Shown piece after piece: positions 43,265 through 54,315 of a stretch of DNA of 64,000 nucleotides. A program made the translations under genes and the position numbers. The DNA comes from Enoplosus armatus (lineage: Eukaryota; Chordata; Actinopteri; Centrarchiformes; Enoplosidae). The DNA lies in NCBI RefSeq assembly GCF_043641665.1, contig NC_092194.1, positions 14,304,798 to 14,368,797 on the forward strand, in the 5' to 3' direction. Numbering within the stretch: position 1 is the first letter of the stretch; every line of letters starts with the position of its first letter. Below the pieces are notes generated by a model. It was not told the DNA's origin, searched no databases, and saw nothing but the letters and a program-made list of their open reading frames with translations.

Positions 43265-43745
43265 TTAGTATAGTGCCATAAAATGAATTGTCAATAAAGA
43301 AATAAGGCATTTTTGCCTTTATTAAAAAGTCAACAGTAGACTAACGCCAGGAAATGAGGAGAGAGAGAGAAATGGGGAATGACATCCAACAAAAGTCCCT
43401 GGCCAGACACAAAACGGGGACATCGCAATTCATGGTCAGCATCTTAAACCCCCAGGGATACCCAATTACCAATAATTCTGATAATCAATTAAATAATTTA
43501 TCAAGCAAAGAGGCCAAACAATTGCTGATTGCAACTTCTCCAGTGGGATAATTGAATAGTTTTCTCTCTCATATCACAATTGGAATTTTGACAGTTGATT
43601 GGACAAAAACAAGTAACTTGAAGACATTATGTTTGGCCCTGAGAAATTATGATGGACAATCTTTACTTTCTGTTTTTTAACATATAGACTATCGATTAAT
43701 GAAGTAAATTAATTTAAAAAAAAAAACTTGATTAATTGTTTAAAC
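43265..43745. repeat. Composite teleost interspersed repeat with tRNA-like segment
   Basis: Positions 43360-43455 read AGAGAGAGAAATGGGGAATGACATCCAAC, then CCCTGGCCAGACACAAAACGGGGACATCGC, resembling the eroded tRNA-like fish repeat with the CCCCGGCCGGACTCGAACCGGGGA core. Next come segments TTTATCAAGCAAAGAGGCCAAACAATTGCTG and ACAGTTGATTGGACAAAAACAAGTAACTTGAAGAC. The stretch ends with GAGAAATTATGATGGACAAT and ATAGACTATCGATTAATG. These match another abundant fish element that ends in ATTAATCGATAAT-type sequence. Family assignment is from memory; the two parts may be one mosaic or two nested insertions. Confidence 0.7.
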
Positions 43746-44639
43746 AAAGCTGATATGATGGATGTGGTGACTTGCTGACAGACATATCAGCAGCCTGCTT
43801 GCAAACACAGGGTGATACACATGGATGCACTGCACATGCAAATCACTATTCCTCTCTACAGTCTCCAGGATGCCCTTTGCCAGTTCTAACATGTAATGAT
43901 TTGAAAAATGCATTCTTTGCTACTGTGTACTGTTCTGTGTATTCCTATTCACTGTAATGGTGAAAAGAGTAAAGCAGACACAAAGACCATCAATGTCAAG
44001 ACTACAAAGACACATAAATAAATATAAACAGGGCAGGGCTCAAAGGTGAGAAAAAGTTCCTGCTGATTCCCTAATTTCAAACCAGCAGCTTTTCACTCAA
44101 GACCAATCTCTAATTTATCCTTATCACGTCGTGTATTATGTTGTAACCATTAAAAAAATTCAAGTAAGCTACAAGATCAGAGAATTTATGCATGTAGCCT
44201 AAGTAGTTAGGGCATCCAGTGACTTTAATATATTTCGGCGCAGCAGAGCTCAAACAGGGCACAGAGGTGAAGGGTGCTGCTGGGAACGTGATGAGACAGG
44301 CATTATAACAAGTGACTATCTACCAAACTCATTTCCACATCAAAGGAGAAATGATTCATCATAAACCCTCCAGAAAAACAGAGTCCGCTTTCAGAAACTT
44401 GTAGTTAACTTGTGACTTGTGCTTGGAACAGTTGGCTTTCATGTGTTTGCGCCTGAGAGTGTAATATAGAAGGTCAGCGCTAAGTAGCTAGACGACTGGA
44501 AGGAAACCTTGAATTTGAATCCTGCACAGAGAGACTGTACTGGCCTTTGTGCTGCACTGATATACTTTTAATTCCTCCAAATAACCATTAAGTAACTTTG
44601 GACCTGTAGTGATGTGATCTGCTGCTGCCAAAACAGAGT

Positions 44640-44900
44640 TTAATACAAATTAAAATTGTAGGATTAAGAAATGTCATTGATCTTCTTAAGCGGTTCTGCA
44701 GGCACTGAAATTAATAGGCTCTAGCCATTCTTCTCATGAATTATATGCATGGCTAATTCAATTAACAAGCAATATATCAGCTGACGTTCAAATAGGGAAA
44801 CTAAACAAAATAATTTAAACATCAATATCAGGTGAAACAATTATCCAATTTCAGCGTAAATCTAATCTATTTGAAAAGGATTGACCTAAAGCCCAGCAGT
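44640..44900. promoter_or_regulatory. Candidate regulatory cluster just downstream of the start-codon exon
   Basis: TTATATGCATGGCTAATTCAATTAAC lies at 44741-44766, near GAAATTAATAGG and ATTGATC motifs. The low-complexity content is small and the sequence looks unique. It sits 170-430 bases into intron 2 from the donor, a common place for intronic enhancers. The evidence is composition and motifs only. Confidence 0.25.
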
Positions 44901-45066
44901 AAATTGATTTAGCGTGTCATCCTATTGGCAGGGGAAATGTAAACATGCTCATCAGTGTGAACATTAGTGGGAGAATTAAGGGAGACATGTTGAAATGTGA
45001 CTTTGGGTTGCAACACCACAACTAACACAGAGAGAGAAGAGAAGAGATTTTCATTTGTCCTCAGAC

Positions 45067-45220
45067 CTGAGAGGCAGATGAAGGTCATGTAGTCTCCCTG
45101 ACCACCAGTGGCCAGGAAGGGGATCTTCTTCTTGGTCCTCCGCTTCACCTGCACAGCAGCAAGCATCTTCTCATCATGGGGTGTGAAGACCTCCTTGTTG
45201 ATGGCTGACTTGGCACTCAT
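45067..45220 (-). CDS. stxbp6: stxbp6 coding exon with start codon (residues 1-51)
   Basis: This is the first coding exon of amisyn: 51 codons plus one base of codon 52, opening with MSAKSAINKE. The ATG at 45220-45218 has a purine at -3. An in-frame TAA sits 36 bases upstream of it (45257-45259) inside the 5' UTR, which fixes the start. The exon ends TCAG|GTCTGAG, a phase 1 donor. The full exon probably begins at 45287, after a long pyrimidine tract ending in CAG. Residues 26-32 form a basic cluster (KRRTKKK), followed by IPFLATGGQG. In amisyn this N-terminal part belongs to a Sec3-like PH fold reported to bind phosphoinositides at the plasma membrane. That role is family knowledge and is not visible in the bases. 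Confidence 0.96.
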
Positions 45221-45287
45221 CTCTGAAGTAGGCAGGAGTAAACAGCTGGCGAACAGTTAAAGTGGAGAGGACGAGATCCACTCTTTA
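45221..45287 (-). other. stxbp6: 5' UTR part of the stxbp6 start-codon exon
   Basis: These 67 bases lie between the predicted acceptor and the ATG. The acceptor is a strong pyrimidine tract (read on minus as CTTTCTCTTTTTCTCCTCTTCAG) ending at 45288. The segment contains an in-frame TAA and no upstream ATG, so it should not interfere with initiation at 45220. The acceptor position is predicted from the motif alone. Confidence 0.8.
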
Positions 45288-45443
45288 CTGAAGAGGAGAA
45301 AAAGAGAAAGGAAAAACGTAATTAAGCAGAAAGGATGGACCAGGCTAACTATTTACAGTACACAATAGTCTTTCTCGCTTTTCAAAAGTCTCTCTAAATT
45401 ACAAAAAACACATACTTTCTCACTTGCTTCTACTGGTTTACTA

Positions 45444-45491
45444 CCCAACTATCCTATCTGGATGGCCAGTTATCCAGATAGGACAGTTGGG
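45444..45491. repeat. Near-perfect palindrome, 20 bp arms, 8 base loop
   Basis: The arm at 45444-45463 (CCCAACTATCCTATCTGGAT) is complementary to 45472-45491 except for one position, and the spacer is GGCCAGTT. It lies about 160 bases upstream of the acceptor of the start-codon exon, within intron 1. Pairing does not continue outside the arms. Confidence 0.9.
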
Positions 45492-48049
45492 GTTTTATTT
45501 TCACTATTTTTATGGTGGCGCAAGTGTATTTTCCTGGCCAATAAATGTGCTTTGGTTTATTCAAATGAAGCTGCACAAAGTTGTTGGCATTTTGGTATTA
45601 CAGAAAAGTATGAAAAATAAAATCTTCAGTAGAAGAATTTATTTTTTTCCTCTTCTTTTTTTCCCCCCAAGACTGGGAACCACTGCACTAGAAGCAAATG
45701 AGATGTGTTTTTTGTAATTTTGTAATGGTATAAAGATAAACAAAGTGAGGCTGAAGTGACATGAATTGAGCAGGAGAAATAATTCTGTTAAAGAACAGTA
45801 AGAATTGGAAACGTTTGTCTTTTGTGTATTCACTTCCCTCGGTCTCCCAAAGTACACACACACAACCAATCTGAAATTGTACACTCTCTACTGCTCACAG
45901 TGTATAGTACGTTAAAGTAATGACAGAGGGAGAATGGTTGCGTCTCTCCGTGTTGCAGCCAGTCTCCATGCTCCATCTCTCTAAATGCTTTGCCAATGTT
46001 CTCCTTGGAAGCACTGCCACTCGCAGAGATGAAATGACTTCAGCTGAAGCTGTTAAGAGCACTGGTAAGTCTCACTGATACAGAACAGCAATCATGTTTC
46101 TATTATTACCAGCCAATATCTACTAGTGAATGTATTTCTTGGTGACTGGGAATATACCACAAGAGACATAGCAGTATGTCTGACGGTGTCAGGGAAAACT
46201 GTGCTTAGTTGGCCTAACTGTGCTTAAATGCAGGATACAGCCATAAAGAAGTGGGTTAATTAGGTCAAAATGCTCTCATGAGGACTATGGAGTTTAATCA
46301 TTTTCTCAGCCGCACACATTCACTTGAGACACACAAGCATTCACAACCACATACCGCACAGGCCTCCCTGATGAACCAATCTATCCGTCAGTCTCAACCA
46401 GTCGATGAATTACTCTACTGCGAGGCAAAGCAAGCCAGACTGCAAAACAACTCCTTCATCAAACTGGCTTGTTAATAAACAACAGACCACAAAGTTGCAG
46501 CAAACTTTAAAAGGAGTGCTCAGCAGCTGGGGAAGCAAGGGGGGTCAGTTTCATTCACTGATTATTATGAAAGCAAAACCTGCAGGAGTACAATGTTTAC
46601 ATGTACAATAAAAAGTGCACAAGCCAACTTCTCCACCCCCAAACCTAGCGACTGAAAGGCCGCCATTGTTGACTGGTGGTCATTGTTAAAGTCGGATTAC
46701 GTCAGGCCAGAAGGAACACTTCAATAGCAGTGGGACATAAAAGCTTTGGACACAATACCATGGCTGCAATATAATGCAATATAATAAATAGCCCTGCTGT
46801 AAGTAGTGCTTCCATTATGGTTATTAATGTTCAAATTGTGATTGTGTGTTTCAGCTTGATGGTAATTTCTGAGACAGCATTTAGTGGTGGTTTCATACTG
46901 AAATGCATTACAAGCAAAGATAACGTGTGTACTGTTTACAGGAGGTCGACAAAAGGAGTTTAATCATCACAGACACTCACAAAAATCGAACATTATAGGT
47001 TTCACAAAGGTAGGATATACTGCAAGGCCACTGTATTATACTGCATTATCTTGTACAGGTTTGTGCTATTGTGCACATCTTGTATAATAAGGCCCAGATA
47101 TACGTGTGAAAGGCTCATTTCATTAGTTCTACATTTACAAACTTTGTTTGGTGCACTTGTTTTTGTTTACGTCAGTTCATGGTCTCATTGAAAATCCTCT
47201 GTTTCTATCCATCTCCCTTCCACTCCGCTCTTTCAGCAAGGCAAGACTTCACAGTAAACAATAAAAACCCAGGCCAAGATTTTGTGGAGAGTAATTAGAG
47301 AGGCTAATAAATATGCCTTTCGTTTGAATCGAAAAGATGTCCAACATCCCAACACTTCGGCTAGGAAATAGACCTGAACTTTCTTATAAAAATACTGTAC
47401 TGGTGATCAAAGTCACAAAGCTGTTTTGCCCTCAACCCTCTGTCAAAAGGAAAGCTCATTCAATAAGGGCCTTTTAAGCGAGCCAGGCACCATGTAAAAA
47501 CTGTGCAAACCTGTGCTTTGACCAGTGTGTGCATGCCATACTGAGCTCTGATAAAGACTGCCAGACCTGTAATGTGCCAGTCCAACCTCAAAGTGCACAA
47601 ACAGTACAGCACTCAAAATACTTTGACATCATGTCCTCTGAGTATAGCAAGCCTTTCAATATTCTGAGGTCAGCTCTAAATGAAGTCAGCATTTACATGT
47701 TCACCAAGGATGGTAGTTTGAACTCATCAGAGCTTTTAGTGCCTCTATATATTTAAAGACAATAGAGACTAATTGTTTTTCCCTTTGTGTTGTGTTATGT
47801 GTTACCTTCCTTTCTCAATCACAGGGTGATACAATGAAGAAAACAAAAACAGAAAATCAAGGATAATTGTTGAAAAGTCACTGGTTTTGTTGCTCTGTAG
47901 TAGCAAATCGGCCCAGTAGAGTTCCTCTCTGTGGAAGTCGTAGCATCTCTCCCTCTTCTCCTACTTCCTCCAGCTGAGAAGGCTGCCCACATCTCCCTGC
48001 AAGCTGTCACCAGAGCGTATTACCCCCCCCTCAGGTGGCCCACTGAAGC

Positions 48050-48130
48050 ATGACAGGAAGGAGGGATAAGAGGATGGGGGATGCGAGGAAGAAAACAAGA
48101 AGGAGGAAAAGGAGGAGGAGGCAGACAGGA
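48050..48130 (+). repeat. Purine-rich (GGA/GAA) low-complexity tract
   Basis: About 80 bases are nearly all purine, with GGAGGAAAAGGAGGAGGAGG near the end. It becomes a pyrimidine tract in the stxbp6 transcript, inside intron 1. Confidence 0.85.
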
Positions 48131-51100
48131 GCCTCTAGGCAGTGAAATGTAGCCAGCTACAATGCATAGCTTTTGGTTTGACTTTGAGCAGTCTTATGCA
48201 ATGCTCAGAGTGAAGGGCTGAGCAGTTGTATTGGAGGAAGCCAAGAAGCTGCTGTGGCAGTGAAAACGACGTACATATATTTTACGGCTGCTTATCACCC
48301 CATTTCCAAGCAGAGCCCCTTTCAAAAACACTTCATTAACTGAGGCTGTGTATTGCCAAGCAGTCAAAAGGAGCAGCACTGCTCCTGCCCAGTGTGTTAA
48401 TGTGAAATCTGTTCAGTGCTCACAGCTCTCCTGGGACCTCATTGGAGTGGGGTCTTTGAGTTAGCTGCACAGCCACTTCTTTTAGCATCAACACAGTCCT
48501 GCTCTCCAACCTGAGCTCACGAGCCCATGGGAACCTGCTGCCATAGTAGCAGAAGCTGCAGAAGCAGAGGAAAGGGGCCCGAAAGACAGGTGGATGATAT
48601 GGGCCTTATCACACTGAATTCAAGCTGTGTCTTTAGTTTCCTTCAGAGAGACATAAAAACTCAAAGCCAAACTTTCAGTTGGCACTGGCTAAAAAATCCA
48701 TCTAGGAAGGAATTACCAAGTATATTTATTCTGCTGCTCATGTTATTGAAATTCTGGCAGCTGCTGTGAGAATTATTTAGATAGTGAGCCGTTAGAAATC
48801 GATCACATAGATACGAAGTAGTGAGCTACAGTATGGATGTGGACTAATGAGCTAAGGCAAACTGAGGGACAAGTAAAACATAGTCTGACAGTGACATGTA
48901 GGTTCTGTATGTGTGAGTGTGTGCACTCTGTGAGGACAAATTTGTTTTGGACCGTGAGAGTGACAACAGAATGAGGTTTAGGTTAAGGTAAGGGCATGGG
49001 TTAAGCATACAAAGAAGTATGTGTGTGCATGCATCAGAAAGAGTGATAAGCTTGGGAAAAACATATTTTTGTGCCTTATCTTTACTTCTTAGAGAAGAAC
49101 CTGAATGGGAATTACGATGTATCCTCAACTTTGTATATCTAAGATTGTTCATTTTAGATTCTGAAAGCTTCAACAATGACAAAGCTCCAAAATCTACCAA
49201 CAGCAGAGAACAAGTGGGAAGGTAACATTAGAGATACTGCTTGCAGTTGGGGTTTAGTCTTAACCTTAGCTAAACGAGTATGATGTACAAAAGAACAAGA
49301 TTGCAAAATTTGGAACATAATGATATCTGGCACCTCAAACAGAAAATAAAATCCTCCTCTAGAAGCAATTCATTCCCTGTATCTACTCCTCCCACTCACA
49401 TTTGACTGACTTTGGAAACTTTCAAAGACAAAGTAGTTTCTTTCATTCACTCCCAAAGATGTATGAAAGAAATAAAACACTTCACCTCATCTGCAGCCTC
49501 TCATGCATGTCTTTCATGTTGGCTCTGCACAAGGCCTTAATTTTACAGAAAAACCTCCCACAGTGCGCACATCTTCATAGATTGCATCTTTAGAGAGTGA
49601 CATCACATGACGGTGTCACTTTGAATGAGCGGTATCCAACATCTCCACATGAACAGATGGTGAATGTTACCTCTCATAGAATAATTGAGAGATTACGCTG
49701 TCTACCCTGCTGTTTTTGTGGTGTCAACGCCAGCCTGTGGTGTATCAAAATCTAATCCTGCGTTAGCGCAGCATCGAGCTACAAACAGACAAAACTCAGT
49801 CTTGAAATGCGCAGTAAAAAGGTTTCAGTCACAGGTAATTTACATCATACTGGTTGATAAGGGCCAATAACATCAAGAATTATTATGTTGTAAAACTACA
49901 CATTCCAGTTCATGCTGAGGAAAAACTTTCTTGTATTTTATGATACAAGACATGAAAGTCAGTACTTCTACAATTCACTAAAACTGCACTTGGGGAATCG
50001 AACAGGCTGTGGTAGCTCTCCTTTGAGGCTGGATTGTGAAACATTTAGTCAAAGAATTCTTTCTCTGAAATAACCTTGTAAAGAGTGCACAATAGAACAA
50101 CAGTTGCAATTCTTTGTTAAAACTAAGTCAAAAACAAGCACAAGGGGGAACAGCTTATTCAAGCTGGTTAAGACCGGGCTTGATTCAGTTGTCCAAGTTT
50201 TGGGATCTAAGACCAAATCCCTCCATCAGAACCAAGTCCATGTGCATGCCAGTCAGCAAAGCTCATTAACACAGTTCTTCTGCCATCTCAGACATCCAGA
50301 AATCTTCAAATATGCTTTGATGTTGTAGTATGTAACGACAGGGTTTGAAAACAAGTAAAGTACACAAGGCTGAAGGAGTGGAAACTACAATACTAAACAA
50401 TATCACCAGGCTTCATAACTTCTCTAATCTCAAACTCTAGTAAACTCTCATTTAGCACTCTGCTTTCTTTGTTGAAACTCAAATTACATGGGGTTCTGAG
50501 CTGTTCTCTCTCCTCACCCATTTTTGCTGCACACTCAGGTGAAAAGCTGTCATTTTTTTCTTGTTTTGTTCTGGAGACAGCAGGACATCTGGATTCCTCA
50601 CAGCAACCAAATCCAACATTTTCATGTGTAACCATGAGCCTAAATCATACAGTTTACTGTGTGCATGACAACATCGGCGAAACAATGAATTACAGGAAAG
50701 AAGGTTGTGTAATTGAACAGTGCAGAGATTCTAGGTTTCACACAGTTAAAAGTTATAATGAACAGGGAAACCCATGTAAGCACCCATAATTGGCTATTCT
50801 GAGGGATGCTACTACTGTTATTTGTAGGTCACTTTATTCTTGAGGGAGCATTACAGTAGTTTGCCTGAAAACGCAGAGGGGAGCATTTTTGATGAGGAGA
50901 GGATCAAAACCATTACTGTCTCAAGATTCTTCTTATAAATGGCACTGTTCTTTTTTCATCCTCCCTCAGTCATTTGTGTCTTTAATGTCAGTGGGTTTTT
51001 TGTCATCACAATATGTGAGACAACCAATGTACATTGTATACTGTGGGACAAAACGTAAATGACAATGTACACAAGAATAGATCTTGTATATCCTGCTGAT

Positions 51101-53609
51101 GTCTATTTTATGTTGTAAAAATAATACAGATCATGGATCACAATAAAGAATAACTCTCCAACAAAGCAGCAAGCTGAATAGGACTTTACTCTTTTCCCCC
51201 AAAAAGGAAAGATATGGAAGTATCCATCCATTATATAGTGCCAGGGAGGCATGGGCTAACCATGAATCAATGAATGACATGCCAGGCCCCCAAATGAGCT
51301 CATCCTTTATAGCCCAGCACCTTATGGCAATAAAACATTTGGGAGGGACTGTACAGTGGTGGGTAAACAGCAGAAAAGCAAACGTAGAGCACTTACAAAT
51401 AAGTGTCTCAAATACAACTGCAGGGATCATTACCACAATGATTTAGTTAGGCTATATTCTGGGGCAATGGCTTGAGCCATTAACAATACAAAAGTGAATG
51501 TACAATTAGTTTGCATAAGGATAAGCTAAAAGCCACAGCACTGTCTCACTGTATATAGCCAGAATAATAGACTTGGATGATATACTTAGAGCAAAATCAG
51601 TACAAAATCTGACGTAAACAGACAAAAAACTCACCAGCCTTGTGTCTAACTTTACTACTTCTCCATTAAAGGCACTGTAAAACAGACATTTCGCTTATGA
51701 TCATAGCACTGAGACGTCATTTCTGTAACGCAGGGAAAGCGACCACAGTCAGTGATTCAGATTCCTCAGGGACTCCAAATCTTAGTTTCATTTTGTCAGA
51801 AACACTGACAGGCTGGTTTTTGTTCCTCTTTTCATTACATGATCCACTAAAGAAACAAGGCTCTTTATGTCTGTCTTCAAGGATATCTGTCTTCTCAACA
51901 AAAGAACAAGCTGAGGTAGTGGACACACACAGGGAGGGAGCCAGCTCGACAGCTCACATTGCGCTGACTGTAATTGGACACTGAAATATGGGGAAAGGTA
52001 TAAGCTTATCTTTTATGGCATGCCAGAGCAAATTATACTCTGAACTCTTGCATAGGAAGAAGCTATATTTTAATGAAAGTGGGTTAGTTAACGCCATTGG
52101 GGGCACAAGAGTACGATTAGGAGCCTCACAGCTAATCTGAGTCAAGCGACCCTCTAGGTTCCAACCTGTCACAGAGACACAGCGGTGGTGAAATGTGGTA
52201 ATTGCTCATCAGAGATATTGGTATTTAAATACAACAAGATTTTTTCTTTCTTTGGATTTAGCCAGCCCAAGCATTTTTGGAGCCTAAACAATAATTAAGT
52301 ACAATGAAAAAAATTATAACTAAAGAAAATGTAGGGGTGGTTTCTTTTTCTAATAAAAGCAAGATAATACAATGTAAATTTAGTAAAGGACATTTGCTCA
52401 CTGTGAAGATTCAAGCCTGGTATCCAAAATTACAATGATATTCACATATTTAGAAGGACCCTTTGAATAATAATGTCAAAAACGCACCATCCCGTTCAGC
52501 CAAAACAAGGATGTTTCAGAAAAGATGACACATGATTTTACCTGGAAACATTAACTTGCAAGTAGCTTGTTTTGGGGCCCCTAGGTAGCCCCTGGGGGCC
52601 CTAAGTAGCACAGCACCAAAGCCTCGTTTTCAGCCTGGTTATATGACTGCTAGGTGTTGTTACTCAGAGAAAATCAACTGCCAATGATGATTCAAATGAT
52701 GTATTTAACATTTAAAATTTTATGTGAATCTAACATATTGATGTATGGAGAAAACATCAGCATCAGGGATGATTATGTCTTAAAACACTTAACTCCATAT
52801 GGTTCATTAGCACCAGCACAAACCACCATCATCAGCTTTCTATACAGGTTTGAAATGTGACCATGATGTTTTGAGTGAGGATTTTCTGATCTTATAAGGT
52901 AATATGGATCATATGAAATAAGCGTCTCAAGTCGCTTCATGAGCAAACAGACTGATGATACAGAAGCGCAGCCTACAATCACGATACTCAGCTATTCAAG
53001 TTGGACAACACCCAAATTCGCTTGTCCGGGTTAACAGGAATTTCACTTGAATATTTGCACTTCCAAGTCACATATAGGACGAGAGCCAAACTTTCTCTGA
53101 TCAAATATTGGACGATTTTGAAACGCTTGACACAATAAACGCATTTTAGTTTGTTTTCAACACACCGTGACCACAGCCTCAAGACAAGGAGACACAAAAA
53201 TTAAAAACATTTTGTACAGCTAATTTACTTGAATTTTACCTACTTTTGTCAAAGCCAATTCAGGAACACGATTACCAAGTTTTTCCCCCGACAACGCAGT
53301 AAAAACATTCGTAAAACAACGCTTAGTTCATAAAATATGACAAAAGACATAGGACAAGTACAACAACAGCACGTGCACTAACAGTTAATGAGCTAAACGA
53401 GCGCGCGCACACTTGTTCTAATTCAACCGCAAAGTGTCTGAAAGGTTGTTGACGCAGTACAAATGCCAAACGCCAATCAATAACGCGAAAACAACCGGTC
53501 CTAAGTGGGTACAAAACACCAGTTAAACTTTTTTTTCCCCATGTGGAAACCCATTCATGTGTACATTCAATTTAAAACAGGAGTACAGTCTTGAGTTAAC
53601 GTGACTTAC

Positions 53610-53890
53610 CGATGTGTTTCAGCGTTGCTTTCCACGTGCAGTCTACAAATCCTTCGGTTTATTTCTCCAGCTGCTGTCACAGTTCACCCACTTTGAGCTG
53701 TCTCTTCCTTATTGCTAGCTGTCTTCTCACACTAAACGGTAGCATTTCGTGTTTGACATCGCGTCGACTTCACTTCTGCGGCAGTTGTTGGGTTGTAAGC
53801 TGCGGGAGGAGAGTTTTTGTTTTCCCTGCTGCCGTTTCAGCGGAGAGCGTCTGTCTGACCGACTGCGGCTGAGTCTGTGTGTGTGTGTGT
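53610..53890 (-). other. stxbp6: Probable non-coding first exon of stxbp6 (5' limit approximate)
   Basis: On the minus strand a strong donor, CATCG|GTAAGTCA, ends an exon at 53610 inside the CpG-rich block. It is the only strong minus-strand donor I noticed within that block, upstream of the start-codon exon. The exon would be untranslated, because initiation is fixed in the next exon. The 5' limit is a guess: sequence to about 53.88 kb is GC-rich, and a (GT)n tract starts at 53876. A canonical E-box CACGTG lies at 53633-53638. No cDNA evidence is available, and alternative first exons are possible. Confidence 0.6.
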
Positions 53891-53895
53891 GTGTG
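53876..53895 (+). repeat. (TG)10 microsatellite at the promoter
   Basis: Ten TG units lie next to or just above the presumed transcription start of stxbp6, inside the CpG-rich block. On the transcribed strand this is a CA tract, and length changes could alter promoter spacing. Confidence 0.95.
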
Positions 53896-54315
53896 GATGG
53901 GAAACCAGTAGCAGGTTTCCAGACACACAAACCCTCCCGCCAATCACGTACAGTGTCAAGCGTCCACGTAGCAAGCATTTCACATCTGCGTGTTTTGGGA
54001 GTCTCTCTGAAGAGCGCAGAGACGAAGAAGAAAACACTCAAGCTAAATGGTATAAATGGAGGCTTTGGACGGATGTTTATGGGCTATAGTCAAGTCATAA
54101 AACATTTTTACCCCAATTTTCCATCTGTGACGTTTTATTAGCAGCCTGGTTGGGTTTTTAGACTCATTTCCAGAGGAGAGTTTGACTATTTTCTTTATGA
54201 AAAACAGCAGAACACAAGGACACCATACAAACATCACATAAGCTGCATTACCACTGTAAGTCCCAATAGGCACATGATAAGAATAGGAGTTGAAACATTA
54301 TCTATTGGGCTAAAA

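Larger units (their letters stand above)
10061..45066 (-). other. stxbp6: stxbp6 intron 2, 35 kb, non-coding
   Basis: This intron occupies more than half of the window, between the donor GTCTGAG (45066) and the acceptor TTTCCACAG (10061). I see no coding exon in it. The largest open frame, 172 codons on minus at 10199-10717, resembles no family and has ordinary intronic composition. Contents worth naming are CA-rich tracts near 22.5, 38.1 and 42.3 kb, a TATCCTGG element near 39.9 kb, a poly-C run at 40284, a composite tRNA-like repeat at 43.3-43.7 kb, and possible enhancer-like clusters near 31.4 and 44.7 kb. The rest appears to be unique AT-rich sequence. Confidence 0.92.
45288..53609 (-). 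other. stxbp6: stxbp6 intron 1, 8.3 kb, non-coding
   Basis: This intron lies between the predicted first-exon donor GTAAGTCA (53609) and the acceptor of the start-codon exon (45288). No coding exon is seen. It includes a near-perfect palindrome close to the acceptor (45444-45491) and a purine-rich stretch at about 48050-48130. It depends on the first exon being where I place it. Confidence 0.65.
1..53890 (-). other. stxbp6: stxbp6 (amisyn) gene span, 3' end outside window
   Basis: The gene is read on the minus strand. Its approximate 5' end is in the CpG-rich region near 53.6-53.9 kb and its 3' end lies beyond position 1. The exons are 53610 to about 53890 (non-coding, inferred), 45067-45287, 9930-10060, 9563-9728 and 1350-1507. 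Introns 2 to 5 have phases 1, 0, 1 and 0, and every junction restores the amisyn reading frame. Coding residues total 203. The expected C-terminal tail of about seven residues is missing, so the last exon must be further left. Amisyn is a cytosolic, vertebrate-specific SNARE-motif protein without a membrane anchor. It pairs with syntaxin and SNAP-25 and restrains exocytosis and fusion-pore expansion. Identification rests on near-complete agreement with the amisyn sequence I remember. The exact transcription start is not determined. Confidence 0.95.
53280..54015. promoter_or_regulatory. stxbp6: CpG-rich promoter region of stxbp6 with CCAAT motif
   Basis: CG dinucleotides are clearly more frequent here than elsewhere in this CpG-poor window. 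Examples are CGAGCGCGCGCAC near 53398, CATCGCGTCGAC near 53758, and CGTCCACGTAG near 53960. A CCAAT motif lies at 53940-53944. No convincing TATA box was seen at a sensible distance, which fits a CpG-island promoter. Boundaries are judged by eye. The block surrounds the predicted first exon and its donor at 53610, so it is the best candidate for the main stxbp6 promoter. Confidence 0.65.

Noticed and set aside
44470..44560. Possible tRNA-derived SINE head (TAGCTAGACGACTGG ... GAATTTGAATCC)
   Set aside because: The B-box resemblance has two mismatches and the A box is poor. There is no clear body or tail, so it is not supported as a feature.
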